In this document: positions 11,575 through 21,540 of the stretch, one piece after another | Numbering within the stretch: position 1 is the stretch's first letter | Layout: every line of letters begins with the position of its first letter | Assembly (NCBI GenBank): GCA_034440635.1 | Contig: JAOTON010002103.1 | Location: forward strand, 248,001 to 312,000 | From: Lepas anatifera | Lineage: Eukaryota > Arthropoda > Thecostraca > Lepadidae | DNA: 64,000 nucleotides | Reading direction: 5' to 3' | The notes under the pieces: generated by a model | The model's input: the letters and a program-made list of their open reading frames with translations, nothing else | The model's database searches: none | What the model was told of the DNA's origin: nothing | Program-made: the position numbers and the translations under genes

Positions 11575-12740
11575 CCAAAATATACTTATATATATATATA
11601 TATATATAGGTTGAATTCTGAAAAATCTGCATGATACAAACACTAACGTCATATTCAGAGACAGTATTGGTGTTATCCATTGACGTTTACCTGTGGCAAA
11701 AAAAGATAAAAATTTGTGTTGCACAATGTGCAAATTGGATGGCATGTTGATTCTTAGGAATAATTTTCCTGGAAAGACGGCAAGAATTTCCAAATGCACT
11801 TTTCCAGCGGGTTGTATGAGGTGGCATATTGTACCAATTCTGCCAAACCCCAAGTCAAACTCTTGGGCCCACCGAGACCAACTCTGGGGGCACTCAGAGA
11901 CCAGCTCTGGGCGCTCCCCCTCCTCTCACGTGACAAACTCTTGAGGGTCCTCCGGACCAATTCTGGAAACCCCGGTAAAAATTCTGGGGCTGCTCCAGAG
12001 ACCAAGTCTCGGGGCCAGAGATAAACTCTGGTGTCCCGATAGCCGAATCTGGGGCTCCCAATTCCAAATTTTGGTGGGTCCTGCCAGACCAATGCTGGGG
12101 CCCCTGAGACTTGGTATTGAAAGTCTCCGAGACAAACATTGTGATGGTGTCCGTATTCTTATAATCAACTTTGGGAATATAAGACAGAAAACGACAGGAG
12201 GCCGGGCGGGAAGCTCTTTACAGTGCATAAGCTCAGCCAAGGGGAGAGGCGGTCGCCCCACCTTGGCTGCGCGCCTGGAGTACAGCACGATGTTACTCCA
12301 CCACGATAAGCCTCAGAGGTTCCATGAGCTGGACAAAGAAGCTATTTGTATGTTTCAGGTCAAAGTCAGTCTGAGTCACAATCTGAGACTGCATTGTTAT
12401 TTTGGCATATCTGGACCCTGCAGAGATGATGTTTATAAATTAAATAATATATATATATATAATATATATATATATATACATATATATATAGGTTGAATTC
12501 TGAAAAAAACTGCATGATACAGACAAACACTAACGTCATATTCAGAGACAGTATTGGTCTTATCCATTGACTTTTACCTGTGGCAAAAAAAGATAAAAAT
12601 TTGTGTTGGACAATGTGCAAATTGGACGACATGTTGATTCTTAGGAATAATTTTCCTGGCAAGACGCCAAGAATTTTCAAATGCACTTTTTCAGCGGGTT
12701 GTATGAGGTGGCATATTGCACCAATTCTGCCAAACTTTGG
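11575..12740. repeat. Duplicated block with AT microsatellites
   Basis: Two near-identical segments of about 265 bp, 11581-11841 and 12468-12737, each begin with a TA dinucleotide tract followed by GGTTGAATTCTGAAAAA. Between them lies a copy (11851-12225) of the minisatellite segment 9249-9614. The arrangement looks like duplication of a unit followed by local loss. Short open frames here are not credible genes. Confidence 0.7.
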
Positions 12741-13150
12741 CATTATCTACACATACCAATATCATATCAGTATCATGCCAATATCGGCTGGCTAACCTTT
12801 TTTAAAGGGGCAGTGTCTTAAGAATATGTGTGAAAATTTTGGTGCTTGTATCCAGAAGTGAACGATTATTATGTTTTCTTTTGCAGTTATCTGCTCCAGT
12901 ACAAGGCTTAGTAGCTTTAAAAGTGATGTGAATAGTGAACAAGACAAAATTTTTACTCAGGAGCATCTAGAAAATGATTTATGAAAAAGCCCAGGTGGGT
13001 TTTATCCATTAAAAAACCCACTAAAAAAACAACCCGGGCAGTGGGTAGTGGGCAATGTCAACCCTGCCTTGAGCTGAGCTTAGCACTCTGATTGCAGAGG
13101 AGTCTGGCTCTTACGCGTACTAAAAGACTCCTGATAGGCCCTCTGATATC
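12741..13150. other. No recognised feature
   Basis: Mixed-composition sequence with no coding potential and no repeat that I can relate to the rest of the window. Confidence 0.4.
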
Positions 13151-14005
13151 TCAACACGCGCATTGACGGGGGGCGGTACGTGGGGCGGGTACCCGCCCCC
13201 TCGGGTTTTTCGGAGATAGTAGAAAAACGGCGGCGCGTAGCGCCGCCGTACTTGGCATACCTTTTCCCTCATCATTTTTACAACTTCGGTGAAAATTTTA
13301 AGGTTAGGTCATCTCAGGTCAGGTCACCAGTACAGGTCAAGTGACCCGACCTAAAAAAGTTTAAGATAGCATAAGTCGGAGCAGGATGAACTTATCCTAA
13401 TGAAACTCATATCACATAATGGCCCCACCGAGTTCTCTAAAATATGTTCCGGTATTTTTGATATCGATGACCTAAAGTCAGGTACCAGGCATGACCTCTC
13501 CATCGGAAATACATGGGAAAAAAGTTTTTTACGGAATAACTCAGTAACGAATGGGAATAGAGCATTTATTTTAGCTGCATTAGACTTGCCTGGGGTTTGC
13601 GGTTCTAATGATATGCATTTTATATAATTTGACCCTGACCTGACCTCAGGTCAGGTCAAATCCTTGATTTGACCTAGCAAGGTCAAATTATATATCATTC
13701 GATTTGGCCTGCTGAGAGGACTCATACAGTTTAAGTCGTTTTGCTCTATCTTTACTTGTTCAGATGTAATGGCCGAAAACTGAATTTACATGTTATACCT
13801 ATGACGGTATGTTTTGACCTCTCGTGACCTTAAATGTGACCTGAAAAAAATGGTTCAAATGTTTTCGATGGAGAAGTGGATGGGCAACCCAACACCGTTT
13901 ACCGTTTTTCGCTACCTACCCTGGTTCTCGAGATCTTAGGGGGGCGGGTACCCGCCCCCCCGTCAATGCGAAGGTGGCTCAGACTCCCGTCAATGCGCGT
14001 GTTAA
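13151..14005 (+). mobile_element. TTAA-family element, about 850 bp, both termini present
   Basis: The left side reads TCAA then CACGCGCATTGACGGGG; the right side reads CCCGTCAATGCGCGTG then TTAA (14002-14005), giving inverted termini. A perfect hairpin with 10-bp arms and loop GTA lies at 13227-13249 (ACGGCGGCGC/GCGCCGCCGT). The interior is dense in AGGTCA/TGACCT, including a direct repeat with 4-bp spacing at 13306-13321. There is no transposase, so it is MITE-like. The family could belong to piggyBac or Kolobok, both of which use TTAA, but its CACGCG start matches neither consensus I know. Confidence 0.75.
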
Positions 14006-14252
14006 CTTGTTCAGATGTAATCACCGAAAACCTCCATTTACATGTTATCCCTATGATGGCATATTTTGACCTATAATGACCTTGAATTTGACCTGAAAAA
14101 GGTTCAAATATTTTCGATGGAGGAGTGGATGGGCTACCCAACGCCATTTACCGTTTTCCGCTACCTAGCGTGGGTCTCGAGATTTTAGGGGGACGGGTAC
14201 CCGCTCCCGTCAAAGGGAAGGTGGCTCAGATCCCCGTCAATGCGCGTGTTAA
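14006..14252 (+). repeat. Partial TTAA-family copy in tandem
   Basis: It repeats the internal part from CTTGTTCAGATGTAAT (compare 13753) through the terminus CCCGTCAATGCGCGTG and TTAA (14249-14252). It lacks the left half, so it is a tandem partial duplication or a recombination product. Confidence 0.65.
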
Positions 14253-15277
14253 TACCCGCCCCGGTGGGCCTCCGAGCCACCTTCGCCCTAGTGGGGGGGG
14301 GCTCAAACACCCCCTCGAACTCTACTGTTATGCGGATCAGCGAAAAAAACGCAAATGTTGTTGGATAGCTCATATAGATTTATGAAGAAACTACATCCGT
14401 CACTTTTTGGCTCAGGTCAATATTGAGGTCATGACAGGCCAAAGAAGTTTGCATGTTAGGGTAGTGTTTTTGGGCACTAGGATCTGACAAAGTTGAGTTA
14501 CAAACATTTTGTAGGCGCCGTTTGCTTCCTCTCGCCACGGGGAACCGAATGATGTATAATATGACTATGTTAGGTCAAAACACAATCTCCTGACCTAAGG
14601 TCAGGTCAGGGTCACAACACAACCTAACATAGTTAATATACAATATACATATCAATCGACTCGCAATAGCAATCCAAACGTTATTGTATCAAAATGTAAG
14701 CTGCATCATTTCCTGTAAAGTTATTGACCCAAGTCCGCAAAATGCTTAAATAGTCCCAGATGACCTCTCAGAAGTCATAGGTAAAAATTGCAATATGAAC
14801 CTGGAAAGTGGCCCAGAATACGGGAGTCTAGAATACTAGTCATCTGGGGCCAAGAAGACTTCGAGAATACGCAGGCATTCTCAGCTGTATCTACACAAAT
14901 ACAGCCAATTTCCTGTTTTCCCCATGTGTTTCCAATGGAGAGGTCATGATACGTACCTGACCATAGGCCATCGATATTAAAAAACTCCGGAATGTATGTT
15001 GTAGCACTCGGTGGGCCCATTATGTGGTATAGGTTTCGATTTGATAGATTCACCCATTTCTTACTTGTACCACCTGAAACATTCTTGGAGGTTAGGTCAC
15101 ATGACCTGCACTGGTGACCTGACCTGAGATGACTCAATCTTAAAATTTTTGGGACAGTTGCGGAATTGATCAATGGTAAGGTGTACCAAGAACGGCGGCG
15201 CTTCCGCCGCCATTTTTTCAGCCGCCGGATAAACCCGAGGGGGCTGTTCAAACACCCTCCACTGGGCGAGGGCTTAA
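14249..15277 (+). mobile_element. TTAA-family element, about 1.0 kb, GGTGGGCCTCCGAGCC subtype
   Basis: It is flanked by TTAA at 14249-14252 and 15274-15277. The left terminus reads ACCCGCCCCGGTGGGCC and the right terminus CACTGGGCGAGGGC. A GC hairpin lies at about 15194-15212 near the right end. It is the uninterrupted reference for the split copy at 665-1109 plus 4742. The minus open frame of 158 codons (14775-15251) has no recognisable domain. Confidence 0.7.
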
Positions 15278-15600
15278 ACTAAGAGGTCTATAACAGTCCT
15301 GTTTGGGTGTGCGTAGGTGTTCGTGGTGATCTACATCATAGCCACCTTCATTGACTTAGATCAGTTTCATCGAAGAAAACCATGTCATAAAGGTAAATTG
15401 TCGGTGACTTAGCAACGCTATATATTCGGGATGATGTGTTCACCTTACATTACGGTCAATGTCAAAGCTCACAGGCCAAGTTCGTACAACATGTTCAAGG
15501 TCATTGCCCCGAGTGTTGCCATCAAATGACATTAGTGATTATGACCTACGCTATGCAGTGACTTATGGGCGCTATATTACCTTTAGGGTTGGTGCCCCCC
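15278..15600. other. No recognised feature
   Basis: A 320-bp spacer between two TTAA-family elements, with no repeat or gene recognised. Confidence 0.4.
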
Positions 15601-16625
15601 TTAACACGCGCCCCGGTGGGGTCCCTGGCATGACGCGCCCCGCTGGGGGGGGTGAATTTCGCCACCTTCCTCCGTATCTCACTTCCCAGGGAAGCTAAAT
15701 AAAAATTACGGACGGCGTTTGAAAGCTCTTGACGAGACGAATAGAAATTATACGGAGTATTTTTATGTCAGGTCAATATTGAGGTCAGCATAGGTCAAAT
15801 AATGTCCCATAGGCTTACAACAGGGCAGTGTACGTTTCTCCCTCTAGATGTTTTCTCAGAGAAGCTAGAACAAATATTTATGCATCTTTCGATTCCTCTC
15901 ATTGTGGAAAATCGAATGATGTATAATATGACCTTGCTAGGTCAAATTGTGAAAATGACCTGACCTCGAACTAGGTCAAGGTCACAGGGTGACCTGGTGT
16001 GATCATGCTGCATATCAATCGACTCCCCGTGACAATACAAGCACAATGCAAGCAAAATGGGAGCTTTATCTCAATTTAGTGAGAAGTTATTGGCAAAACA
16101 ATCACTGTATGCTCCTGTGACCTGATATGACCTTTGAGAGGTCAGATGGTCAAAAACTCAACAGTATGGTCAAGATCATTGTAAGAATACACCGTTTGAG
16201 CATTTTCAGCTTTATCTATCGCGTATTTACCGAAAACAAGGCCTTTGTACTTTTCTCCATAGACTTATAAAGGGGTGACCAAAAAATTGACCCCACTTTA
16301 GGTCAACAATATCAAAATTCCGAGATAGCGGATTTGTAGACCCTAATGGCCTTATCATACCGTGGAAGTTTCAAACTGATCGGTTGGCTGATGCTCTTTA
16401 GGCGCCGCTTCAAACTCGTAATTTTAGGTTTTGAGGTCGGGTCACTTGACCTTAAATAGCTCCTTGACTTGATATGACCTGACCTAAAATATTTGGTGAG
16501 ATGCGTAGAATTGATTAGGGATAATTAACTGTAAGTTTCGTTGTTCTGCGTCTCTTTGTTTTTGCGTTATCCGGGGAAAACCAGTAGGGGGGCGAATTTT
16601 GCCCCCCCAGCGGGGCGCGTGTTAA
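15601..16625. mobile_element. Complete TTAA-family element with perfect termini
   Basis: TTAA at 15601-15604 and 16622-16625 flanks a 1,017-bp element. Its ends are CACGCGCCCC and the exact reverse complement GGGGCGCGTG. The interior shares AGGTCA-rich blocks with the other copies. No coding capacity for a transposase is visible. This is the cleanest evidence in the window for the TTAA target and the CACGCG terminus. Confidence 0.8.
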
Positions 16626-17170
16626 GCCCAACTAATCAATCAATACTCAATCAATAATGCTGCGACTTCATAATTAAAATTACTCGATGTCAAAGCCAAG
16701 ATCACAAGTCAAGACCCAAGTTCATTGGTCAAGATTATACCCTCTTCCCACCAGGAGGCTGCTATAGCGCCAGTTATTGTGTATATCATTGTTAATATAC
16801 CATATCATGACGTCACGGGCCAATGGTCTTGACCTAGAAGTTCCTGAAAACATTTCGTGAGACTTCCCTCCTTGACCTTAGTCCGCTTTCAATGTGTTCC
16901 CGTTTTTTTCTGGCATAATCGTGGATGTCCCAATAGCTTACCAGCACGGACCAGATTTGGCTTTTACTAGGTACCTCATTTGACCTTGAAGGTGCTGAAG
17001 GTCAATACAACTTGGCTGAAATATAGATCACCATGACCCGCACAAACCCATCGACGGGCACTTTTCTAACCCTCTTGGTTTCCGGGGTCTCAGTGCGGAA
17101 ACATTTTAGGACCTCCTCCACTGCGTGTTGGCCCCAGACCCCTCTCTACTGCGTGCGTGAACAGGCGCAG
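16626..17170. other. No recognised feature
   Basis: Mixed sequence without a gene or repeat I can identify. Scattered AAGGTCA motifs occur but no family boundary. Confidence 0.4.
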
Positions 17171-17189
17171 CGCAGGTTCTGTGTCGAAC

Positions 17190-17600
17190 TCCAGGCACCG
17201 ACACTGGGCACTGGGCACCGCCACTCCAGGCACCGACACTGTGCACTGGGCACTGGGCACCGACACTCCAGGCACCGACACTGTGGGAGCCGAGGGCCGA
17301 ACAGGGATATCCTCACGGTGAGAATGTCCTCCAACACAGGTTGAACCGGGCTGGCAGGCGGCAGCACGCTCCAGGGCTGGCAGGTGGCAGCACGCCCCAG
17401 GGCTGGCAGGTGGCAGCACGCTCCAGGGCTGGCAGGTGGCAGCACGCTCCAGGGCTGGCAGGTGGCAGCACGCTCCAGGGCTGGCAGGTGGCAGCACACT
17501 CCAGGACTGGGAGGTGGCAGCACGCTCCAGGGCCGGCAAGTGGCAGCACGCTCCAGGGCTGGCAGGTGGCAGCACACTCCAGGGCTGGCGCGACACCGCC
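17190..17600. repeat. GC-rich minisatellites, CACCGACACTG and 26-bp GCTGGCAGGTGG units
   Basis: The stretch 17195-17285 holds several CACCGACACT/GGGCACTGGG units. From about 17348 to 17590 a 26-bp unit, GCTGGCAGGTGGCAGCACGC followed by TCCAGG, repeats about nine times with few changes. Because 26 is not a multiple of three, all frames stay open by chance; the alanine- and cysteine-rich open frames on both strands are artefacts. Confidence 0.85.
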
Positions 17601-17649
17601 TCAGCATCTTCCAGCCGCAGAGGGCGGCACCTGACGACATCCACTGACA

Positions 17650-18235
17650 GAGGGCGCCCCTAGTAACACAGTAACATTGTCACAATGTTGTGAAAATTTT
17701 ACGAATATATTGTGACAACATTGTCCAACAATGTTGCCAAAATATTTTTGTGGACACGGGACAATGCTGTGACTATATTGTCTGGACAACATTACGGAAA
17801 GTCAAATATCGGTATAATTCCTGATTTTAATACAAAATCCCCACAAAAGCACGTATTAATGGCATAACGGTTACGCAAGAGTATCCAAATACTCCTATGT
17901 CTCCTTTTCCAGACAAATAATTTTTTGCCATAATGCCTTGATTTGATAGCAATGTTGCACAAATATTGCAACAATGTTATTTGGGGCATTATTGCGTGGA
18001 AAATATTGCTACAACATTGTTGCAATATTATGGAAATGTTGTTAACATATTGTAGCAATATTGTTTGTGTTGTTGTGACAATGTTGTTAAAACATTGCCT
18101 CCCCTTTACTACAATGTTGTGGATATATTGAGGATATGTTGTATAGATGTTGATATGACAATATGCCTGCAATATTGGTTTTCAATATGGCTGTAATATT
18201 GCTACCTAATATCGTGGGAACGTCTACATTACTGA
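17650..18235. repeat. ACAATGTTG/CAACATTGT-rich degenerate tract
   Basis: The near-palindromic words ACAATGTTG, AACATTGT and CAATATTG recur every 15-30 bases over almost 600 bases, in both orientations and without a fixed period. A shorter tract of the same style is at 62655-62745 in an intron of the protease homolog. No gene is seen. Confidence 0.55.
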
Positions 18236-18289
18236 TCATTGTCACATTCGTTCGAATCCGTCAGGAAGAAGGCTGGAGTTTCTGTTGAG

Positions 18290-18530
18290 CAGTTTATTAC
18301 ATTCGGACGATATGAATACACTGCAGCCGGCCAGAGCCGCGCGCAGATGACCCGACCCGTGAGGCGTTGAGTAATTTATCGCAGTCGGACGATATGAACA
18401 CACGCGGCCGGCCAGTGCCGCACACAGATAGCCCGACCCATGAGGCGAAGAACAGTTTATCGTAGTCGGACGATGTGAACACACGGGGCCAGCCAGTGCC
18501 GCGCGCAGACGACCCGACCCATGAGTGTTA
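18290..18530. repeat. 81-bp tandem repeat, three units
   Basis: The word TCGGACGAT occurs at 18303, 18385 and 18466, each followed by a GGCCAGNGCCGC block and CCCGACCC. Units differ by several substitutions. Confidence 0.8.
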
Positions 18531-18774
18531 TAATCCCATTATGCTCTGCGGCTTCGTCTCGCGCACACGTAAATGTTCTGTGCAGTAGCAGGCTGTGCTA
18601 GGCTCGACTCCCACCGAATGCAAACACACACCGGCCACGGTCACCGCCGCCGGCCAAGCCCGGGAGGGGCAGCGCAAGCACGCCGGCCGGCGGGGGATCA
18701 CATCTCGCCCCAAGACGATTGCTGCATATAAACATGAACCTCTTGATGGGACCAAATGCAGCAGCAACTCGTTT

Positions 18775-19017
18775 TCACACACATATGCGAATCGTTTGAA
18801 ACACACTAATCATACGAGCGGTCGTTGCGGCGGACCTGGAGGTGCTGGGGCTGCCGACGGCCGCGTCGGCTGGATCTGTCTGGCTGGCCGGGGCGGGAAG
18901 TTGTGCCTGCTGCAGCGACACCACACGTTCCATCATTTGTGCGAGCCGCTCCTCCCGCTCCGCCGATAGCTGCGCCTGTTGCAGCAACAGCTGAGAGAGT
19001 TTCTCCACATCACCCAT
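18775..19017 (-). CDS. Possible retrotransposon gag N-terminal fragment
   Basis: An 80-codon open frame begins MGDVEKLSQLLLQQAQLSAE and is Gln/Glu-rich and coiled-coil-like for its first 35 residues, then Ala/Ser/Pro-rich. This composition resembles the start of gag in Ty3-type LTR elements, but there is no zinc knuckle, protease or LTR in view. The frame is on the minus strand, immediately 3' of inverted hairpin modules at 19084-19233. It could equally be a chance frame in CpG-rich sequence. Confidence 0.25.
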   Translation of the reverse strand: MGDVEKLSQLLLQQAQLSAEREERLAQMMERVVSLQQAQLPAPASQTDPADAAVGSPSTSRSAATTARMISVFQTIRICV

Positions 19018-19083
19018 ATTAGCACTGAAGCGCAGAACAATAGGAGCGAAAACTAAACACTAACACAATTCACGACCGCGCCA

Positions 19084-19233
19084 TGTCAGAGCCGCATGAC
19101 GAAATCCATGGAGCGAAGCGCATTGAGATTTCTCAAGCGGCTCTATTCTGGCCGCTCAGACGGGTCTCGTCGTGGTCTGTTGTTGTTGTCAGAGCCGCAT
19201 GACGAAATCCATGGAGCGAAGCGCATTGAGATA
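19084..19233 (-). repeat. Hairpin cassette type Y: one full and one truncated copy, inverted
   Basis: The reverse complement carries the same cassette as 47683-48165: GACGAGACCCGTCTGAGC, then CCAGAATAGAGCCGC, then CGTCATGCGGCTCTGAC. The two copies are joined by a GTT tract (AAC/CAA on the other strand). The second copy is cut at about 19233. It shows the cassette family is not confined to the 21-48 kb cluster. Confidence 0.8.
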
Positions 19234-19699
19234 GAGGGGTGACCTAAATTAAAAATTTGAGCGAAAGGAACCGAGTACATGATTTTCTTATGCTATCATA
19301 TATGAGAAATGGAGAAATGAAGTCAGTTTTCATGCTGCTTACAAATAAGGCCTGCGCCCGGCGAAATTACTTTTTGGTGTTTTGTGCCGCTGCCGTGGGG
19401 TAATCCATACATCGAAGTTTAGGAAGATGAATAATTGTTTCACGCCCGTATGTATTATCTAAGAATGGAAAAGAAATAAATCTAATTTTCACTGAGGTTG
19501 AAAAAGGGGTTTGGCACACCCCAAAATTTAATTTTTCCCATCAATATTTCAGTTGGAAAGCATGCAAATCGTTTTGTCTGCAACTGGAAAATGTGTTGCC
19601 CTCTACTAGTATTTGTCTCTATATACTGTCTTTGATGCACCCAGGTACCGTGTTCCGTGCTCGGTGCCGAATTTTACTCGCGCTATATGCGTGAGACGA
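19234..19699. other. No recognised feature
   Basis: AT-rich sequence of 466 bases with no gene or repeat recognised. Confidence 0.4.
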
Positions 19700-19866
19700 A
19701 TAATAATCATTTTTGCATCGCACCAACTGCCAGGGTCATATGGCGTCGCCAACTCTTTCCCTGTTGGAAGGGTTTCTCGGGAGCCAGCTGTCTCCTTGTT
19801 CAGGGAAGCCGCCGGGCCTTGAACCCGGGTCGGCTGAATGGAAGCCAGTTACGCTGACCACTCCAA
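19700..19866 (-). mobile_element. tRNA-derived SINE, second copy
   Basis: This is the reverse complement of the SINE at 10638-10810, about 90 percent identical by eye. Read on the minus strand it starts TGGTCAGCGTAACTGG, has a B-box GGGTTCAAGGC, and ends in a tail with ATTATT. I could not see a clean target duplication. Confidence 0.75.
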
Positions 19867-21540
19867 TATTTTTTTCTTCCTGGTGCCCTCAGGCCCATCA
19901 AAAGGGATCCTTACACAAACCTAGGAGGAAGCTGCAATGGTGGTTGTTGATGAACTCAGTTATCAGTGGCTATGGTATTATGTATACCTCACGACATACA
20001 AGAGTAGCAAGACAGCTATTCTTAAGTTCTACAGCAAGTTTCGACCGCTGTGCGGCACTGAAAAAAATAGGCAGACGGAAAACATGGTGGATAAACAAGG
20101 TTGAACCCTCTCATGATCGTGCAAATGGTTTCTATATCAGATGGAACGATCCAGAAGCACGCAAACGACAGGAGGAAGAACATGACATAAAATAATCCGA
20201 AAACAATACCAGACTTATGGCAAAAGATAGATGCTCTGTGATGTTTTTGTTGACAAGAAATGACAAAAGACTGACTAGCGAAAGCAGCATGTGAATGACA
20301 CAATAAGAAAAAAAGAGGTGAGGCAGTAAGTCACGTAAAACAAGTGATTGCAACGGCTAAACCCGAAGGATTAGCAGAGGACGTCGACTTTTTGCGAGCT
20401 GAAGATGAGGAACAGGATCAGAAAGAAAAGAGGTTTAAGTTGGTGACCTAGGTTCGATGGCTAAACGGCTATCCATGTCTGACTGCCATCCCACTCCATC
20501 CATTGTCAATCCATGGGATTGACAATCCACTCCATTCACAGCTCCATAGCGCGTTCTGTGCTAAAGTGCTGATGAAAAAGCACTTTAAGGAGCCAATGGC
20601 TCCATTAAAAATCCTGATCGGCGATCCTATCTTGATCGTATTTTTCCCATGGAAACTAAGCCACTGAGCGCTGATGACAAAAGGAGTCAAGATGATCTCC
20701 CAGGGAACTGGCGTCACGCGCGTCACAGCATTCAGAAGGGGTTTACGCACCGAATACGACCGAACCACATGATTTCTGATCTGCACATGAGCTATCGGAA
20801 ACACACTAATCGTCACCAAAGAGCTTTCTTACCGTCAAGTGAACGTTTTTAACGAGAAAAAGGACCCCACTGGATTTTGGGTCTCCCATAGGCCTTCTAT
20901 AGGGCTTGTATTGCTGTGCCAGCGTTAACCTACCCAGGATCCCCCCGGATCGAGAAGAGATCTCCAGCCCTGGTTGTCATGACAGACGCCACCAGCCACA
21001 ACATGGAGGTGGAGAAAATGGTGACAGAGGATCTGGGAAGCACACAAACGCTCCCGGGCACCTGCCGTGCCAGTCCGTCCCGTCAACATGTTCAACACGC
21101 AGCTTCAGACACTTTGGAAGAACTGGACGCTACACTCGACCTGAGCAAGATATTTGTGGTATTTTCCGTCTCGCCGTCTGACCAGCAGGTGCCCGCGGCG
21201 GAACAATGGATCGAAAAATTAATCAACAATCAGGTTTGTGACCCATGGTTTTAACCAGAAGGTATGGAACAAAGGCAGAGGAGTTCGACGTTTTCATCGC
21301 ACCACTGAAAACTCCTGAAAAGTGCCTGCAAGCTGAAAGGTGCACAGTCTCGTGTACACCTGCCTCGTCACGGACTGGCTGGACTGACATGTTATTCAGT
21401 TCCTGAACACCCACACGCAGATCACAACAGTCTTTGATTGTGTAGTAAGGAGTTTCCAAAGTCAGGGCTACCTCAGGGTGCTCTCTACCGTGGGTGTTAT
21501 CCTAGGTGCACACCTCGTTGAACCCTACCTCAGCCTCATT
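19867..21540 (+). other. Decayed coding-like sequence, not identified
   Basis: Several short frames look more protein-like than their surroundings. One ends in KKIGRRKTWWINKVEP (about 20060-20110). Another, 20916-21254, contains VVMTDATSHNMEVEKMVTED and ends VPAAEQWIEKLINNQ. The latter is vaguely reminiscent of transposon-linked proteins of marine invertebrates, but I cannot name a family. The frames are not contiguous, so any gene here is broken. A hairpin lies at 20502-20526. Confidence 0.25.
20502..20526. other. Perfect 11-bp inverted repeat with 3-base loop
   Basis: ATTGTCAATCC, loop ATG, GGATTGACAAT. The palindrome is flanked by direct copies of CCACTCCATCC/CCACTCCATTC. Function unknown. 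Confidence 0.6.

Noticed and set aside
14775..15251. 158-codon minus frame as a gene
   Set aside because: Lies wholly in a TTAA-family element, has no recognised domain, and homologous copies are not open.
17341..17663. Alanine- and cysteine-rich open frames on both strands
   Set aside because: By-products of the 26-bp minisatellite.
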